Below, piece by piece: positions 1 to 8,569 of a stretch of DNA of 41,219 nucleotides. The translations under genes were made by a program, and so were the position numbers. The notes beneath the pieces were generated by a model that did not search any database, was not told the DNA's origin, and saw only the letters and a program-made list of their open reading frames with translations. Numbering within the stretch: the first letter of the stretch is position 1; each line of letters begins with the position of its first letter. The DNA is from Clostridiales bacterium. Its GTDB lineage: Bacteria > Bacillota > Clostridia > Oscillospirales > Acutalibacteraceae. Location of the stretch: contig JAIKWV010000004.1 of assembly GCA_024684435.1 (NCBI GenBank), positions 1 through 41,219 of the forward strand, in the 5' to 3' direction.

Positions 1-69
1 CTGCAGGAGTTCACGAATCTTTGCTCGGCGTGCCTGCTCCTCAGGACTTCTGTTCTTTCTGCTGCTCAT
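1..69 (-). CDS. IS256-family transposase, N-terminal fragment (cut by window edge)
   Basis: The minus-strand reading starts at ATG 69-67 and runs off the window after 23 codons. Its start is very basic and carries the stretch SPEEQARRAKIRELLQ. This resembles the N-terminus of IS256 (mutator-type) DDE transposases, in which a similar stretch precedes the DIQNLF-like region. A GGAGG ribosome binding site lies just upstream of the ATG, and an IS256-like terminal sequence lies about 50 bp further out (116-140), which is the spacing expected at the 5' end of such an element. Only 23 residues are visible, so the family call rests on this short match plus the terminal sequence. Confidence 0.55.
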   Translation of the reverse strand, partial: MSSRKNRSPEEQARRAKIRELLQ

Positions 70-113
70 AATTAAACCTCCAATTTGGTGCTCCTATTTT
101 ACACCATTTTGGA

Positions 114-142
114 GGTTTACACAAATTTTGGGATGGTCTCAG
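114..142 (-). mobile_element. Terminal inverted repeat of an IS256-like element (left edge)
   Basis: Read on the minus strand the element begins GAGACCATCCCAAAATTTG and continues TGTAAAC. This fits the usual IS256-family end (GAGACT-rich start, then AAAATTTGTGTAAA). It lies just upstream of the transposase start, so the element extends leftward out of the window. No target duplication can be checked because the other end is missing. Confidence 0.6.
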
Positions 143-168
143 TTTTTCGCAGCTCCGTGTTTCTTATA

Positions 169-585
169 TTATTTGCTTTTGACTTTGTTTTTCTTTTTTG
201 CCTTGCCGGGATCTTTTTCATCCTCCGATTTGTGTGCCGAAGCGGGGGACAACCCCTTCTTTCTTAACTCTTCAGCCTCTTCTTCCTTGCGTATCTTGAT
301 GTATTTTATGTTAAGCAGTATCAGCGCTGTGCTTACGATTATTCCTAACAAAGCGACCACAACTATGAGTATGATCCTGCCGTCAAAAGTATCGTCCTGA
401 TTATTATTTGTTGATGATCTTCGGGAAGGAGAGGGTTTGTTCCCTCCCCAAAGGGCAGGATGATTTATATTCTGCTCAACAGCCGTATTTGCGGAACAGA
501 CAGGTGAGCCAACGGCAAAGACGGTGGGAGAAATAACAGATATAAACATTAAAAGAATAAGAAGTAATGACAGTACCTTTTTCAA
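169..585 (-). CDS. Small secreted/membrane protein of unknown function
   Basis: A 138-residue protein starting at TTG 585, with an AAGGAA ribosome binding site about 9 bases upstream. Residues 1-24 form a signal peptide (KK, a hydrophobic run, then VFA). Residues 25-70 are a short polar exported segment rich in Asn and Ser. Residues 71-92 are one strong transmembrane helix, and the remainder is a highly charged Lys/Glu-rich cytoplasmic tail. I recognise no domain. It follows purB by about 40 bp on the same strand and may be read through from it. The predicted topology is a single-pass membrane protein after signal removal, or two-pass if the signal is not cleaved. Confidence 0.65.
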   Translation of the reverse strand: MKKVLSLLLILLMFISVISPTVFAVGSPVCSANTAVEQNINHPALWGGNKPSPSRRSSTNNNQDDTFDGRIILIVVVALLGIIVSTALILLNIKYIKIRKEEEAEELRKKGLSPASAHKSEDEKDPGKAKKKNKVKSK

Positions 586-625
586 AATAAACAGTTCCTT
601 TCACAAGAGAGTAGGTTTATGATAT

Positions 626-2056
626 TTATACCTTTATTTCAACATTAAGTCCCAGCAGATCGCTGTACTTTTCCAATATGGGGCGTACATCGTCCCGGAT
701 AAATTCCTCTGTCTGCTGAACAGCTCTGCCAACATAGAGCGAGGGCTTCATAAGCTCGTTGAGCTTGTCCGCGTCAATACCGAAGGCAGGGTCGCTGGCA
801 ATGCGCTCAAGCAGATCATTTTTGCCGCCTTCCTGTTTGACTACCTTGCCTGCCGCCATGGAGTGAACGCGGATCTTTTCGTGGAGCTCCTGCCTGTCGC
901 CGCCTCTTTTGACAGCCTCCATCATTATGTTTTCCGTTGCCATGAAGGGAAGCTCAGCCATAAGGCGGTTTTCTATCATCTTAGGATACACCACAAGGCC
1001 GCTTGAAATATTTATATAAAGCTCAAGTATGGCGTCTGTTGCAAGGAAAGCCTCCGCAACGCTTATGCGCCTGTTGGCGGAATCGTCAAGGGTACGCTCA
1101 AACCACTGTGTCGCCGCTGTCAATGCGGGATTCTGGGCGTCGATTATAACGTACCGGGCAAGGGAGGCGATACGCTCGCTTCTCATGGGGTTGCGCTTAT
1201 ATGCCATTGCCGAGGAGCCGATCTGATTCTTTTCAAAGGGTTCTTCGATCTCTTTAAGATTTTGAAGTAACCGAAGGTCATTTGTAAATTTCGCCGCGGA
1301 CTGGGCGATACCTGACAGCACTGCCAGTACCTGGGCGTCCACCTTTCGGGAATAGGTCTGACCCGAAACGGGATAGCAGCCCTCGAAGCCCATCTTTTCC
1401 GCGATCTTCACGTCCAGTTGCTTTACTTTGTCCGTATCGTTGTCAAACAGCTCCATGAAGCTTGCCTGCGTGCCTGTAGTACCCTTTGAGCCCAGCAGCC
1501 TCATGCGGCTTATACGGAACTCCAGCTCCGCAAAGTCCAGAAGCAGGTCGTTGAGCCACAGCGTGGCGCGTTTGCCAACTGTGGTGGGCTGTGCGGGCTG
1601 AAAATGGGTGAAGGCAAGACAGGGCATGTCTTTGTATTCCTCCGCAAAGTCGGCAAGCTTTTTGATAAGATTGACAAGCTTTTTACGGATAAGTTTAAGA
1701 CCCTCTGTCATTGTGATAATATCGGTGTTGTCACCCACATAGCAGGAGGTTGCTCCCAGATGGATTATGGGCTTTGCCTTGGGACACTGCTCGCCGTAGG
1801 CGTACACATGGGACATAACGTCGTGGCGGACAAGCTTTTCCCGCTCCTGCGCCACCTCGTAATTTATGTCGTCGGCGTTTGCCTTAAGTTCCGCGATCTG
1901 TTCATCTGTTATGTTAAGCCCAAGCTCTTTTTCGGTTTCCGCAAGAGCTATCCACAATTTACGCCATGTTTTGAACTTGAAGTCCGGGGAAAATATGTAC
2001 TGCATCTCCGCGCTGGCGTATCTGGAATTGAGCGGAGTTTCATATGTGTTCTTCAT
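626..2056 (-). CDS. purB: Adenylosuccinate lyase
   Basis: Adenylosuccinate lyase (476 aa) of the fumarase/aspartase superfamily. It cleaves SAICAR to AICAR and adenylosuccinate to AMP, each with release of fumarate, in purine synthesis. The flexible signature loop GSSAMAYKRNPMRSE carries the catalytic serine, and HLGATSCYVGDN and THFQPAQPTTVGKR match the other conserved regions. Length is normal for the longer eukaryote-like/Clostridia type. The ATG has an AAAGGAA site. It lies 41 bp downstream of the aconitase X small subunit gene, so it is probably in the same transcript, although no pathway link is known. Confidence 0.96.
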   Translation of the reverse strand: MKNTYETPLNSRYASAEMQYIFSPDFKFKTWRKLWIALAETEKELGLNITDEQIAELKANADDINYEVAQEREKLVRHDVMSHVYAYGEQCPKAKPIIHLGATSCYVGDNTDIITMTEGLKLIRKKLVNLIKKLADFAEEYKDMPCLAFTHFQPAQPTTVGKRATLWLNDLLLDFAELEFRISRMRLLGSKGTTGTQASFMELFDNDTDKVKQLDVKIAEKMGFEGCYPVSGQTYSRKVDAQVLAVLSGIAQSAAKFTNDLRLLQNLKEIEEPFEKNQIGSSAMAYKRNPMRSERIASLARYVIIDAQNPALTAATQWFERTLDDSANRRISVAEAFLATDAILELYINISSGLVVYPKMIENRLMAELPFMATENIMMEAVKRGGDRQELHEKIRVHSMAAGKVVKQEGGKNDLLERIASDPAFGIDADKLNELMKPSLYVGRAVQQTEEFIRDDVRPILEKYSDLLGLNVEIKV

Positions 2057-2097
2057 ATGCCGGTTCCTTTCTGTGAATGCCGATATTGATTTATTCT

Positions 2098-2541
2098 TTA
2101 TTCTACTGTGACTGTTCCGTCAGCGGCAACGGTTATCTGCATACCGTCCTGAACATAGTTCAAAAATTCATCGCCCAGACGGTCAACAGCTACTATGGTG
2201 CTGTCCGTCCACACGTCGGCAAGGATAACGCCTGCCGCCGCCAGAGAGTCTATAGACTCGGAGAAAAGCATTGCCGCGGGAGCTATGCCGAGGGCGCTGA
2301 CCGTGTGCAGGACCATTCCGCCTGTGGTGGAGCCTATCGTCTTAGGCAGGCAAAGGATCTTGCCTGTGAGCAGTTTGTTGTATATATCGGAGTTGTTCTG
2401 ATCTGAGCAGATAACTTCCTTTTTCTTTTTAAGCGCGCTTTTCTGGAATGTGGCGAGGGTGTTGACGCCCTGCCTTGACACTACCGCTTCGCCTTTGATA
2501 TCGCCTGCTATGACAGGTCTGCCTTTAAATTCTTTTTGCAT
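2098..2541 (-). CDS. Aconitase X swivel-domain (small) subunit, DUF126
   Basis: Small subunit of the two-chain bacterial AcnX enzyme (147 aa). It carries the swivel domain (DUF126) seen in SRQGVNTLATF, GKILCLPKTIGSTTGGMV and the C-terminal GDEFLNYVQDG region. The pattern GSTTGG, with Ser and Thr near the active site, is typical of the family. I place the start at ATG 2541, which has GGGAGG nine bases upstream; a TTG at 2547 is too close to that site. It follows the large subunit with a 2-bp gap, so the two are translationally coupled. AcnX members include cis-3-hydroxy-L-proline dehydratase and mevalonate-5-phosphate dehydratase, and which substrate applies here cannot be decided. Confidence 0.88.
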   Translation of the reverse strand: MQKEFKGRPVIAGDIKGEAVVSRQGVNTLATFQKSALKKKKEVICSDQNNSDIYNKLLTGKILCLPKTIGSTTGGMVLHTVSALGIAPAAMLFSESIDSLAAAGVILADVWTDSTIVAVDRLGDEFLNYVQDGMQITVAADGTVTVE

Positions 2542-2543
2542 GA

Positions 2544-3836
2544 TCAAAAGCCTCCCTTAACAGCAATTTCGGTGATCTCATCGTCTGTAAAATAACGTGA
2601 GGTGGTGTATGTGCGCAGCTTGTTTGAATTGGTGATAACGGGCTTTTTGCCGCACAACGGATTGTTCATGTACATGAGGGGACAAATGCTGGTAAGCTTT
2701 ACGCCGAAGCCCATAAGCTTGTCATAAGCCTCCTTGTTGTCCTTCTTGAAATGCTCTATAACTTCGGGAGCTGAGGTCATGATCGTCCTCAATCCCACCT
2801 TGGTCTTGCTCTGCTTTTTAAGCTCCGTCTCAAATCTTTCCGTCCATTCGCACAGCTGGGAATAGGACAGGTGAGGACAGCCTATAAAGCAGCGCTCGGG
2901 CTGAGCGTTTTTATCCTTCCAGATTATCGGATAATTATTCTTTACTCTGTCAAGCTCCGCGTCGTCTATGACGTAGACCTTCGCGTCGTCGTTTATAAGA
3001 GCCGCGCCGGACTCCACAGCCTCGGGAGTGAGGTTCTCAACATGGTAAAGTCCGACAGCGCCGTTTGAGGCGGTAGCCGCGCCCATGTCCTTGAGATATG
3101 ACTTTACGGAATCGGTGAGCTCCGTGCCAAGGAAATTGTCAAGACCCTTTATGTAGGGAACGTCCTCCATTACCTTGAGACCTATGGCACTGCCCAGCAC
3201 CTGAGCCTCGGGACGTTTTGAGGTCTTTACTTCAATGATCCATTTCGCTTTTCTGCCCTCATCAGTGAGCAGATCGAATTCCGGCACCTTGCCCAGAATA
3301 CCTCCGAAAAGCTCAATGATACCGGAGTTGCGGTTGCAGCGGGCGCCTAAGACCGAGTTGGCGTACACAACGGCTGAGGATTCGGCCCAGGAAAGTACGT
3401 CGCCTTTTTCCGGCACATTGCCCACCTCGTCCATGTAGCAGGTGCAGGTGAAGGATTTTGAGCTCTTGAGTCCCAGCTTTTTGAGCTGAACTTCATAGGG
3501 CGCCTGCATACCGTAGAGTATCTTGTTGAAAATAAGCTTTTCAAGGGGGTTGCATTTTACGTTGTCGTAATCAATGGGTCTGGGGTCAACGGTGAAGGGC
3601 TGCTGAGCTTTTAATCCGCCGTCGATAAGCTCATCCATTATGGAGAAAACGGGTTTGAGTATGGAGATACCGAAACTGGTAACAAGATGTCCCTTTGCCG
3701 TGACGGGAACAAAGCGCTCCGCTCCGAAGGCATCGCCGTAAAGCACCAGCGTCTTTATGACCTTTGCCATTGCGGGACCCTGTGAGCCGTTGAGTATTGC
3801 CTCTTCTTCAGGGGTAAGCTTCATTTTGTAATTCAA
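2544..3836 (-). CDS. Aconitase X catalytic (large) subunit, DUF521
   Basis: Catalytic subunit of AcnX (430 aa). The N-terminal MKLTPEEEAILNGSQGPAMA block and the Cys positions in AESSAVVYANSVLGARCNR, FIGCPHLSYSQL and SICPLMYMNNPLCGK are family hallmarks. The cysteines ligate the metal or Fe-S centre. The start is TTG 3836, seven bases after a GGAGGG site; the downstream ATG (3824) lacks such a site. It lies 13 bp after the flavin oxidoreductase gene and just before its small subunit. The family dehydrates small hydroxyacids. The neighbouring Old Yellow Enzyme could act on the unsaturated product, but this is inference. Confidence 0.88.
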   Translation of the reverse strand: MNYKMKLTPEEEAILNGSQGPAMAKVIKTLVLYGDAFGAERFVPVTAKGHLVTSFGISILKPVFSIMDELIDGGLKAQQPFTVDPRPIDYDNVKCNPLEKLIFNKILYGMQAPYEVQLKKLGLKSSKSFTCTCYMDEVGNVPEKGDVLSWAESSAVVYANSVLGARCNRNSGIIELFGGILGKVPEFDLLTDEGRKAKWIIEVKTSKRPEAQVLGSAIGLKVMEDVPYIKGLDNFLGTELTDSVKSYLKDMGAATASNGAVGLYHVENLTPEAVESGAALINDDAKVYVIDDAELDRVKNNYPIIWKDKNAQPERCFIGCPHLSYSQLCEWTERFETELKKQSKTKVGLRTIMTSAPEVIEHFKKDNKEAYDKLMGFGVKLTSICPLMYMNNPLCGKKPVITNSNKLRTYTTSRYFTDDEITEIAVKGGF

Positions 3837-3849
3837 TTCTATTCCCTCC

Positions 3850-6117
3850 TTATAAACTCAGCGCAAGAGCATAACCGGACTTTGTGGCCTCAAAAACCTT
3901 TCCGCCCTTGAAGCTGTCGCCGATATTGTAAACTTCCTTGCCGTTCAGTTCCTTCTGCATTTCAAGGAACAGGCTCTCGTCAGGCGTTCCGCCCGCGGCA
4001 AGGATGGTAAGATCCGCACGGATCGTTTCCTCCACAAACTCCTCCTTTATTTTGGGAGCAAGAGGATTGAGTACATTCTCCGGGAGAATGGGGCTCCACA
4101 TCACAAAGGGGTCGGGAACAGTTTTTGAACGGTTGCGTATGATCTTCACGCCGTCAGGAAGGAACTCCGCAAGACGGGTGCAGTTGTAGATGTTTATGCC
4201 TGCGTCGTTCATGTATTTGAGCATATAGCCTCTGTTGGCGGTGCAGGTGTGGTTCATGATGAGGGGATCCATTTCTATGATGGAAATATCCTTTTTGTTC
4301 AGCTCTGTGCTGAGATAATATGCCGTTTCACAGCCCACGACACCGCCGCCGACTATGATGATGCGTCCGGCGTCCTTGACAAGTTTGGGATCTTCCAGGA
4401 CGTCCACAGCCTGAACGACGTTGGCATTGTCCTTGCCGGGCAGGTTCAGCCAGACGTCCTTTGTGCCCGCGGCAACGACGACCTTGTCGAACTTGCCCTT
4501 CTTTATAAGCTCGGGGGTGGCTTCTGTGTTGAATTTTATCTCAAAATTATAATCTTTTGCGGTACGCTCGCAGAGACCCACCAGATAGATGGCGTAGTTG
4601 GAAATATCAAATTTTATTCCGGGAACACTTCCGGGATTGAGCCTTCCGCCTATGCGGTCGCTCTTTTCAAAGAGCGTTACCTTGTGACCTCTCTTCGCCG
4701 CGGTGACAGCGCAGACTATGCCTGCGGGACCCGCACCGATAACGGCGATCTTGCAAGGCTTTTTTGCGGGATCCGGCTCCTCGGGGAATATCTCCTCAAA
4801 CGCCGTTCTGGGGTTGACCGCGCACTGGGGATGGCCGCCGTCAACAAATTCGTTGAGACAGGCCTCCTGACAGCCTATGCAGGGACGGATCTCGTTCACT
4901 CTGCCGGTGCGGACCTTGTTGGGCCACTGTGGGTCTGCAAGCAAAGGTCTGCCCAGCATGACCATGTCGCACATACCGTCGCGCAGCGCTTTTTCGGCAA
5001 GGTCAGGATAACCCAGTTTGCCTACCGCCACTATCGGAACGGGGAGACCTGCGTTTGACGTGATCTTGTTCTCTTCAAAATGATCCTTAACGATCTTAGC
5101 AATGTCAAGGAAACAGCCGGGAGGCATTGATCCCGGGGGATGGGGAAGCCACCAGTTGTCGTAGCAGCCAAGGTCAACGTCGAATATGTCAACGCCGGCC
5201 TCAACAAGATTCTTCATGTAGTCTAAAGTCATTTCTATAGTACGGCCGTTGCGGAATTTCTTAAGGGATTTTTCCCTGCCCATACAGTCGCCGTAAGTTT
5301 CGTTAAGGGCAAGAGAAAGGTCTATGCGGTACATTATGGGATAGTTGGGACCGGTTCTTTCTCTGATGCATTTTACCGCGTCGATGCCGAAGGCCTGCCA
5401 GTCAGCGTATCTGCCCAGCATACGGCGGTTGAAAGCGGGGTTGGTCATCTGCTCAAGGAGATAGCCCTCGTGACCGTGAAGGTATACGCCGTCGATATTC
5501 ATAGCCTTACCGTCGGCGGCAGCCTGACCGATGTTCTTGATTATCTTCTTGCATGAATGGTCTGAAAGCCGCAGGCAGGGGACCTGAGGCATATACCAGT
5601 TGGGGTTGTTCGACGCGGAACCGGGGAACTTAAATGAATTTACGAGGCACTGAGGATTGCCCACTCTTCCCAGACCCGCGGTGACCTGCAGGAAGATCCT
5701 CGCACCGTAGGAATGGACGTTGGCGGCAAGGTCGCGCCAGCCCGCGAACACGGTACGGCTCCTGTCTATACGGGGGAAATAGGACAGTTGACCCAGCTCG
5801 GTAAGGGAGTTGTCTATGCCGTGGGATACCGGCACAAGACCGGTGGTGATAAGTCCAACGCCGCCCTTGGCTCGCTCTGTATAGTAAGCCAGCATTTTTT
5901 CGTTGGGACGGCCTGTTTCATCACACATGGAGATGTTGCCCATGGGCGCCATTACCAGCCTGTTCTTTACGGTCATGCGGTTGATCTTGATAGGCGAAAA
6001 AATACTGTCGTAGGGATAGAGATTCTGAGTCATTCGCCCGTCGTTGATCTTTTCTCTGTCAAGAAACCATGTGCCGTAGTAGTCCATAAGCTCTTTGATT
6101 TTCGGGTCTGTTTTCAT
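3850..6117 (-). CDS. NADH:flavin oxidoreductase, 2,4-dienoyl-CoA reductase type (OYE + FAD/NAD domain)
   Basis: A 755-residue two-part flavoenzyme. The N-terminal half is an FMN-binding TIM barrel of the Old Yellow Enzyme family (SPIKINRMTVKNRLVMAPMG, then the DGVYLHGHEGYLL active-site region). It is followed by a 4Fe-4S motif CxxCxxxCx11C in CIGCQEACLNEF...C. The C-terminal half has two dinucleotide folds (VIGAGPAGIVCAV and IIVGGGVVGCETAYYL). This is the architecture of 2,4-dienoyl-CoA reductase, BaiCD/BaiH and trimethylamine dehydrogenase, in which NAD(P)H electrons pass through FAD and Fe-S to FMN and reduce an activated C=C bond. The family is usually around 650-680 aa, so this one is somewhat long. 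GGAGGT precedes the ATG. It is followed by the aconitase X pair in a tight run. The substrate is unknown. Confidence 0.88.
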   Translation of the reverse strand: MKTDPKIKELMDYYGTWFLDREKINDGRMTQNLYPYDSIFSPIKINRMTVKNRLVMAPMGNISMCDETGRPNEKMLAYYTERAKGGVGLITTGLVPVSHGIDNSLTELGQLSYFPRIDRSRTVFAGWRDLAANVHSYGARIFLQVTAGLGRVGNPQCLVNSFKFPGSASNNPNWYMPQVPCLRLSDHSCKKIIKNIGQAAADGKAMNIDGVYLHGHEGYLLEQMTNPAFNRRMLGRYADWQAFGIDAVKCIRERTGPNYPIMYRIDLSLALNETYGDCMGREKSLKKFRNGRTIEMTLDYMKNLVEAGVDIFDVDLGCYDNWWLPHPPGSMPPGCFLDIAKIVKDHFEENKITSNAGLPVPIVAVGKLGYPDLAEKALRDGMCDMVMLGRPLLADPQWPNKVRTGRVNEIRPCIGCQEACLNEFVDGGHPQCAVNPRTAFEEIFPEEPDPAKKPCKIAVIGAGPAGIVCAVTAAKRGHKVTLFEKSDRIGGRLNPGSVPGIKFDISNYAIYLVGLCERTAKDYNFEIKFNTEATPELIKKGKFDKVVVAAGTKDVWLNLPGKDNANVVQAVDVLEDPKLVKDAGRIIIVGGGVVGCETAYYLSTELNKKDISIIEMDPLIMNHTCTANRGYMLKYMNDAGINIYNCTRLAEFLPDGVKIIRNRSKTVPDPFVMWSPILPENVLNPLAPKIKEEFVEETIRADLTILAAGGTPDESLFLEMQKELNGKEVYNIGDSFKGGKVFEATKSGYALALSL

Positions 6118-6147
6118 TCAGTTACCTCCGTTCATTTTATTTTAAAA

Positions 6148-7908
6148 TCAAATCGTCGCGTACAAATTGTAAAGGTCGCTGTATACTCCGCCTTTTGCGA
6201 TAAGCTCTTTGTGACTGCCGCGCTCCACGATACCGTCCTTTGTAAGAACAAGTATTTTTTTCGCATTGCGTATGGTGGTAAGACGGTGGGCAATGGTGAT
6301 AGTCGTCCTGCCGTGAGCCAGCTTTTCAAGGGATCCCTGTACCAGCCGCTCGCTTTCATTGTCAAGAGAGGATGTAGCCTCATCGAGTATAAGAATAGGC
6401 GGATTCTTAAGGAAAAGCCTTGCTATGGATATCCTCTGCTTCTGACCGCCGGAGAGCTTTACTCCGCGCTCGCCCACATAAGTGTCGTATCCGTCGGGAA
6501 GCTCTGTTATGAACTCGTGGGCTCCTGCGCTTTTCGCCGCGTCTATTATCTCGGATATGTCGGCGTCGGGCTTACCGTAGGCGATGTTTTCCCTGACGGT
6601 GCCGGAAAACATATAGACGTCCTGCTGTACCACGCCGATATTTGAACGCAGAGATTTGAGAAGAATATTGTTTATGTTCACACCGTCCAGGAGTATCTCG
6701 CCGCTGTTGACGGGATAAAACCTGGGAATAAGATTGCAGAGAGTTGTTTTACCGCTGCCGGAAGGTCCCACGATAGCGATGTTTTCGCCGCTGTTTATTT
6801 TAATGTCGATATTTTTAAGCACGGCCTTTTCCGTGCCGGGGTAAGTAAAGCATACGTCTCTGAATTCAAGCTCGCCCCTGACGTCGGTTATCTCTTTGGC
6901 GTCGGGACTGTCTGTGGATTCCGAAAGCTCGTCCATGACCTCGGTGAATCGTTCTATTCCGGTTATGCCTCTGTTGAACTGTTCGCTGAAATTTACCAGG
7001 CTGCGAATAGAGGCGATCATGGTGTTTATCAGCAGAAGGGAGGCGGAAAAATCTCCGGGAGTTGTCTTGCCTTTCATCATGAACACGGCTCCCGTGCCCA
7101 CAACGAATATGTAAATAAACCCGTCTAAAAGAGTTACGGTCCTGAAAAACCGACCCAGATACCTGTGACTGTTTTGTTTGATCCTGAGGTACTCCTCAGA
7201 ACCGCGGGTGAACTTGTGCTTTTCGACTTCCTCATTGGCAAAGGATTTGACCACACGGATGCCCAGCAGGCTGTCCTCCGCCTGAGCGTTCAGCTCACCC
7301 ACCTGATGGCGGGTCTCCTTAAAGGTCTCCTTCATCTTTCTGCGGCTCTTTTTGGTTGCGATAAACATCAAAGGAGCCACGGCGAATATTATCAGCGCCA
7401 GCCATATGTTCATGGTGGCAAATATTATGAAGCAGACGATTATCTGTACGGTTGTTATGAAAAGCGATTCAGGCAAATGGTGAGCGACTTCCGTGATATC
7501 CAAAAGGTCGGAGGTCAGTCTTGACATCAGCTGACCGATCTTTGTGTTGTCATAGTAAGAAAATGACAGCTCCTGAAGGTGAGAGAACAGGTCGTTCCTC
7601 ATGTCGTTTTCTATTTTTGTTCCCATTAAATGACCACGGACGTTAGTGTAATAATCCGCCGCGCAGCCTATGCCGCAGAGCACAAGATACGCTCCGCATA
7701 TGCTGAGGATCAACTTCCATGTAAGCAGGGAAATATCGCTTACCGCGGTGTCGGTTATCCTGCGGACAAACAGGGGCAGCGCAAGATCACATACGGTTGA
7801 AAGGGAGGCGCAGACAAGGTCGGCTACAAGCATTCCTCTGTATTTCTTCATGTAGGGAAGAAAACGGGACACGAGCTGCCTGTTCTTTTTGAAGTTTTCC
7901 GATTTCAT
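6148..7908 (-). CDS. ABC transporter, fused membrane and ATPase domains (MsbA/LmrA-type exporter)
   Basis: A half-transporter exporter of 586 aa. Six transmembrane helices fill roughly residues 20-310, followed by a nucleotide-binding domain with Walker A (GPSGSGKTT), signature LSGGQKQR, Walker B (ILILDEATSSLDNES) and the H-loop (TIAHRLTT). I set the start at ATG 7908, which has CGGAGG nine bases upstream. A longer start at 7947 would overlap the preceding gene and has no good site. It begins one base after the stop of the upstream unknown gene, so the pair are coupled, and it precedes the flavoprotein gene by 30 bp. The substrate is not evident; homodimeric lipid, drug or peptide exporters look like this. 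Confidence 0.9.
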   Translation of the reverse strand: MKSENFKKNRQLVSRFLPYMKKYRGMLVADLVCASLSTVCDLALPLFVRRITDTAVSDISLLTWKLILSICGAYLVLCGIGCAADYYTNVRGHLMGTKIENDMRNDLFSHLQELSFSYYDNTKIGQLMSRLTSDLLDITEVAHHLPESLFITTVQIIVCFIIFATMNIWLALIIFAVAPLMFIATKKSRRKMKETFKETRHQVGELNAQAEDSLLGIRVVKSFANEEVEKHKFTRGSEEYLRIKQNSHRYLGRFFRTVTLLDGFIYIFVVGTGAVFMMKGKTTPGDFSASLLLINTMIASIRSLVNFSEQFNRGITGIERFTEVMDELSESTDSPDAKEITDVRGELEFRDVCFTYPGTEKAVLKNIDIKINSGENIAIVGPSGSGKTTLCNLIPRFYPVNSGEILLDGVNINNILLKSLRSNIGVVQQDVYMFSGTVRENIAYGKPDADISEIIDAAKSAGAHEFITELPDGYDTYVGERGVKLSGGQKQRISIARLFLKNPPILILDEATSSLDNESERLVQGSLEKLAHGRTTITIAHRLTTIRNAKKILVLTKDGIVERGSHKELIAKGGVYSDLYNLYATI

Positions 7909-7909
7909 G

Positions 7910-8548
7910 TTAAGCCTCCGAGTGGACAAAACACTCCGAATTGTCAATGAAATACTGTTTTATTTTGCCGAAAATATCGTCCTTTTGAGCTTCAAAAATC
8001 TCTCCGGCTTTTTTGTCAAGCTTTTCGACCGCCTCTTTGCTGTAGGATGAGGTCTCGTTGTTTTCGTCGAACATATCGTACTCTTGTCTGAAAATTTTTG
8101 CGTATTCGCCGCCGATGATCTCCTCCGCGGCGGAAAGGGCGCAGGGGGTAAGGGGCGCGCCGTTTGCCCTGAAAAAGCCGCTCAATCCCTTTGCGGAATC
8201 CTGCACTATGTAGCAGATGGCATAGGCGTATTTTTCCGGCTGAGACAGCTTTTCAAACTCCGCCTCCATGTCCGGTATCTGTTCAAGTCTCATTTGTATG
8301 TGGGTGCCGATACCTTCCGCCAAAACCGCGTCGTCCGTGTTTCTGATCTTATCCTCGGTGAGAGCCTTGAACTCGGTACGCAGAAATTTTTCGTGTTCCA
8401 GTTTTTCGATAAGAGCCCTTTTCTCCGCATTTCTTTTCGCGCTTGCCTTGAGCGCCTTGCTCCAGACAAAGACCGTGAGGATGATAAGCGCGATAAGCGC
8501 CAGGGTCAGGTACCAGTATTTGATCGCGGCAAAAATAAAGTCATGCAT
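7910..8548 (-). CDS. Membrane-anchored protein of unknown function
   Basis: A 212-residue protein with one N-terminal transmembrane helix (about residues 10-29) and a cytoplasmic or extracytoplasmic alpha-helical, Glu/Lys-rich body. The segment after the membrane anchor (about 30-70) looks like a coiled coil. I do not recognise the family. The start at ATG 8548 has GGAGAA upstream. It lies between rsmI (21 bp upstream) and the ABC exporter (1-bp gap), so an accessory role for the exporter is possible but not shown. Confidence 0.6.
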   Translation of the reverse strand: MHDFIFAAIKYWYLTLALIALIILTVFVWSKALKASAKRNAEKRALIEKLEHEKFLRTEFKALTEDKIRNTDDAVLAEGIGTHIQMRLEQIPDMEAEFEKLSQPEKYAYAICYIVQDSAKGLSGFFRANGAPLTPCALSAAEEIIGGEYAKIFRQEYDMFDENNETSSYSKEAVEKLDKKAGEIFEAQKDDIFGKIKQYFIDNSECFVHSEA

Positions 8549-8569
8549 AATAATGTTCTCCGAATCTGA

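Noticed and set aside
4249-5058. Long plus-strand frames opposite the flavoprotein, purB and others
   Set aside because: They mirror strongly coding minus-strand genes, have no recognisable domain and are shadow frames.
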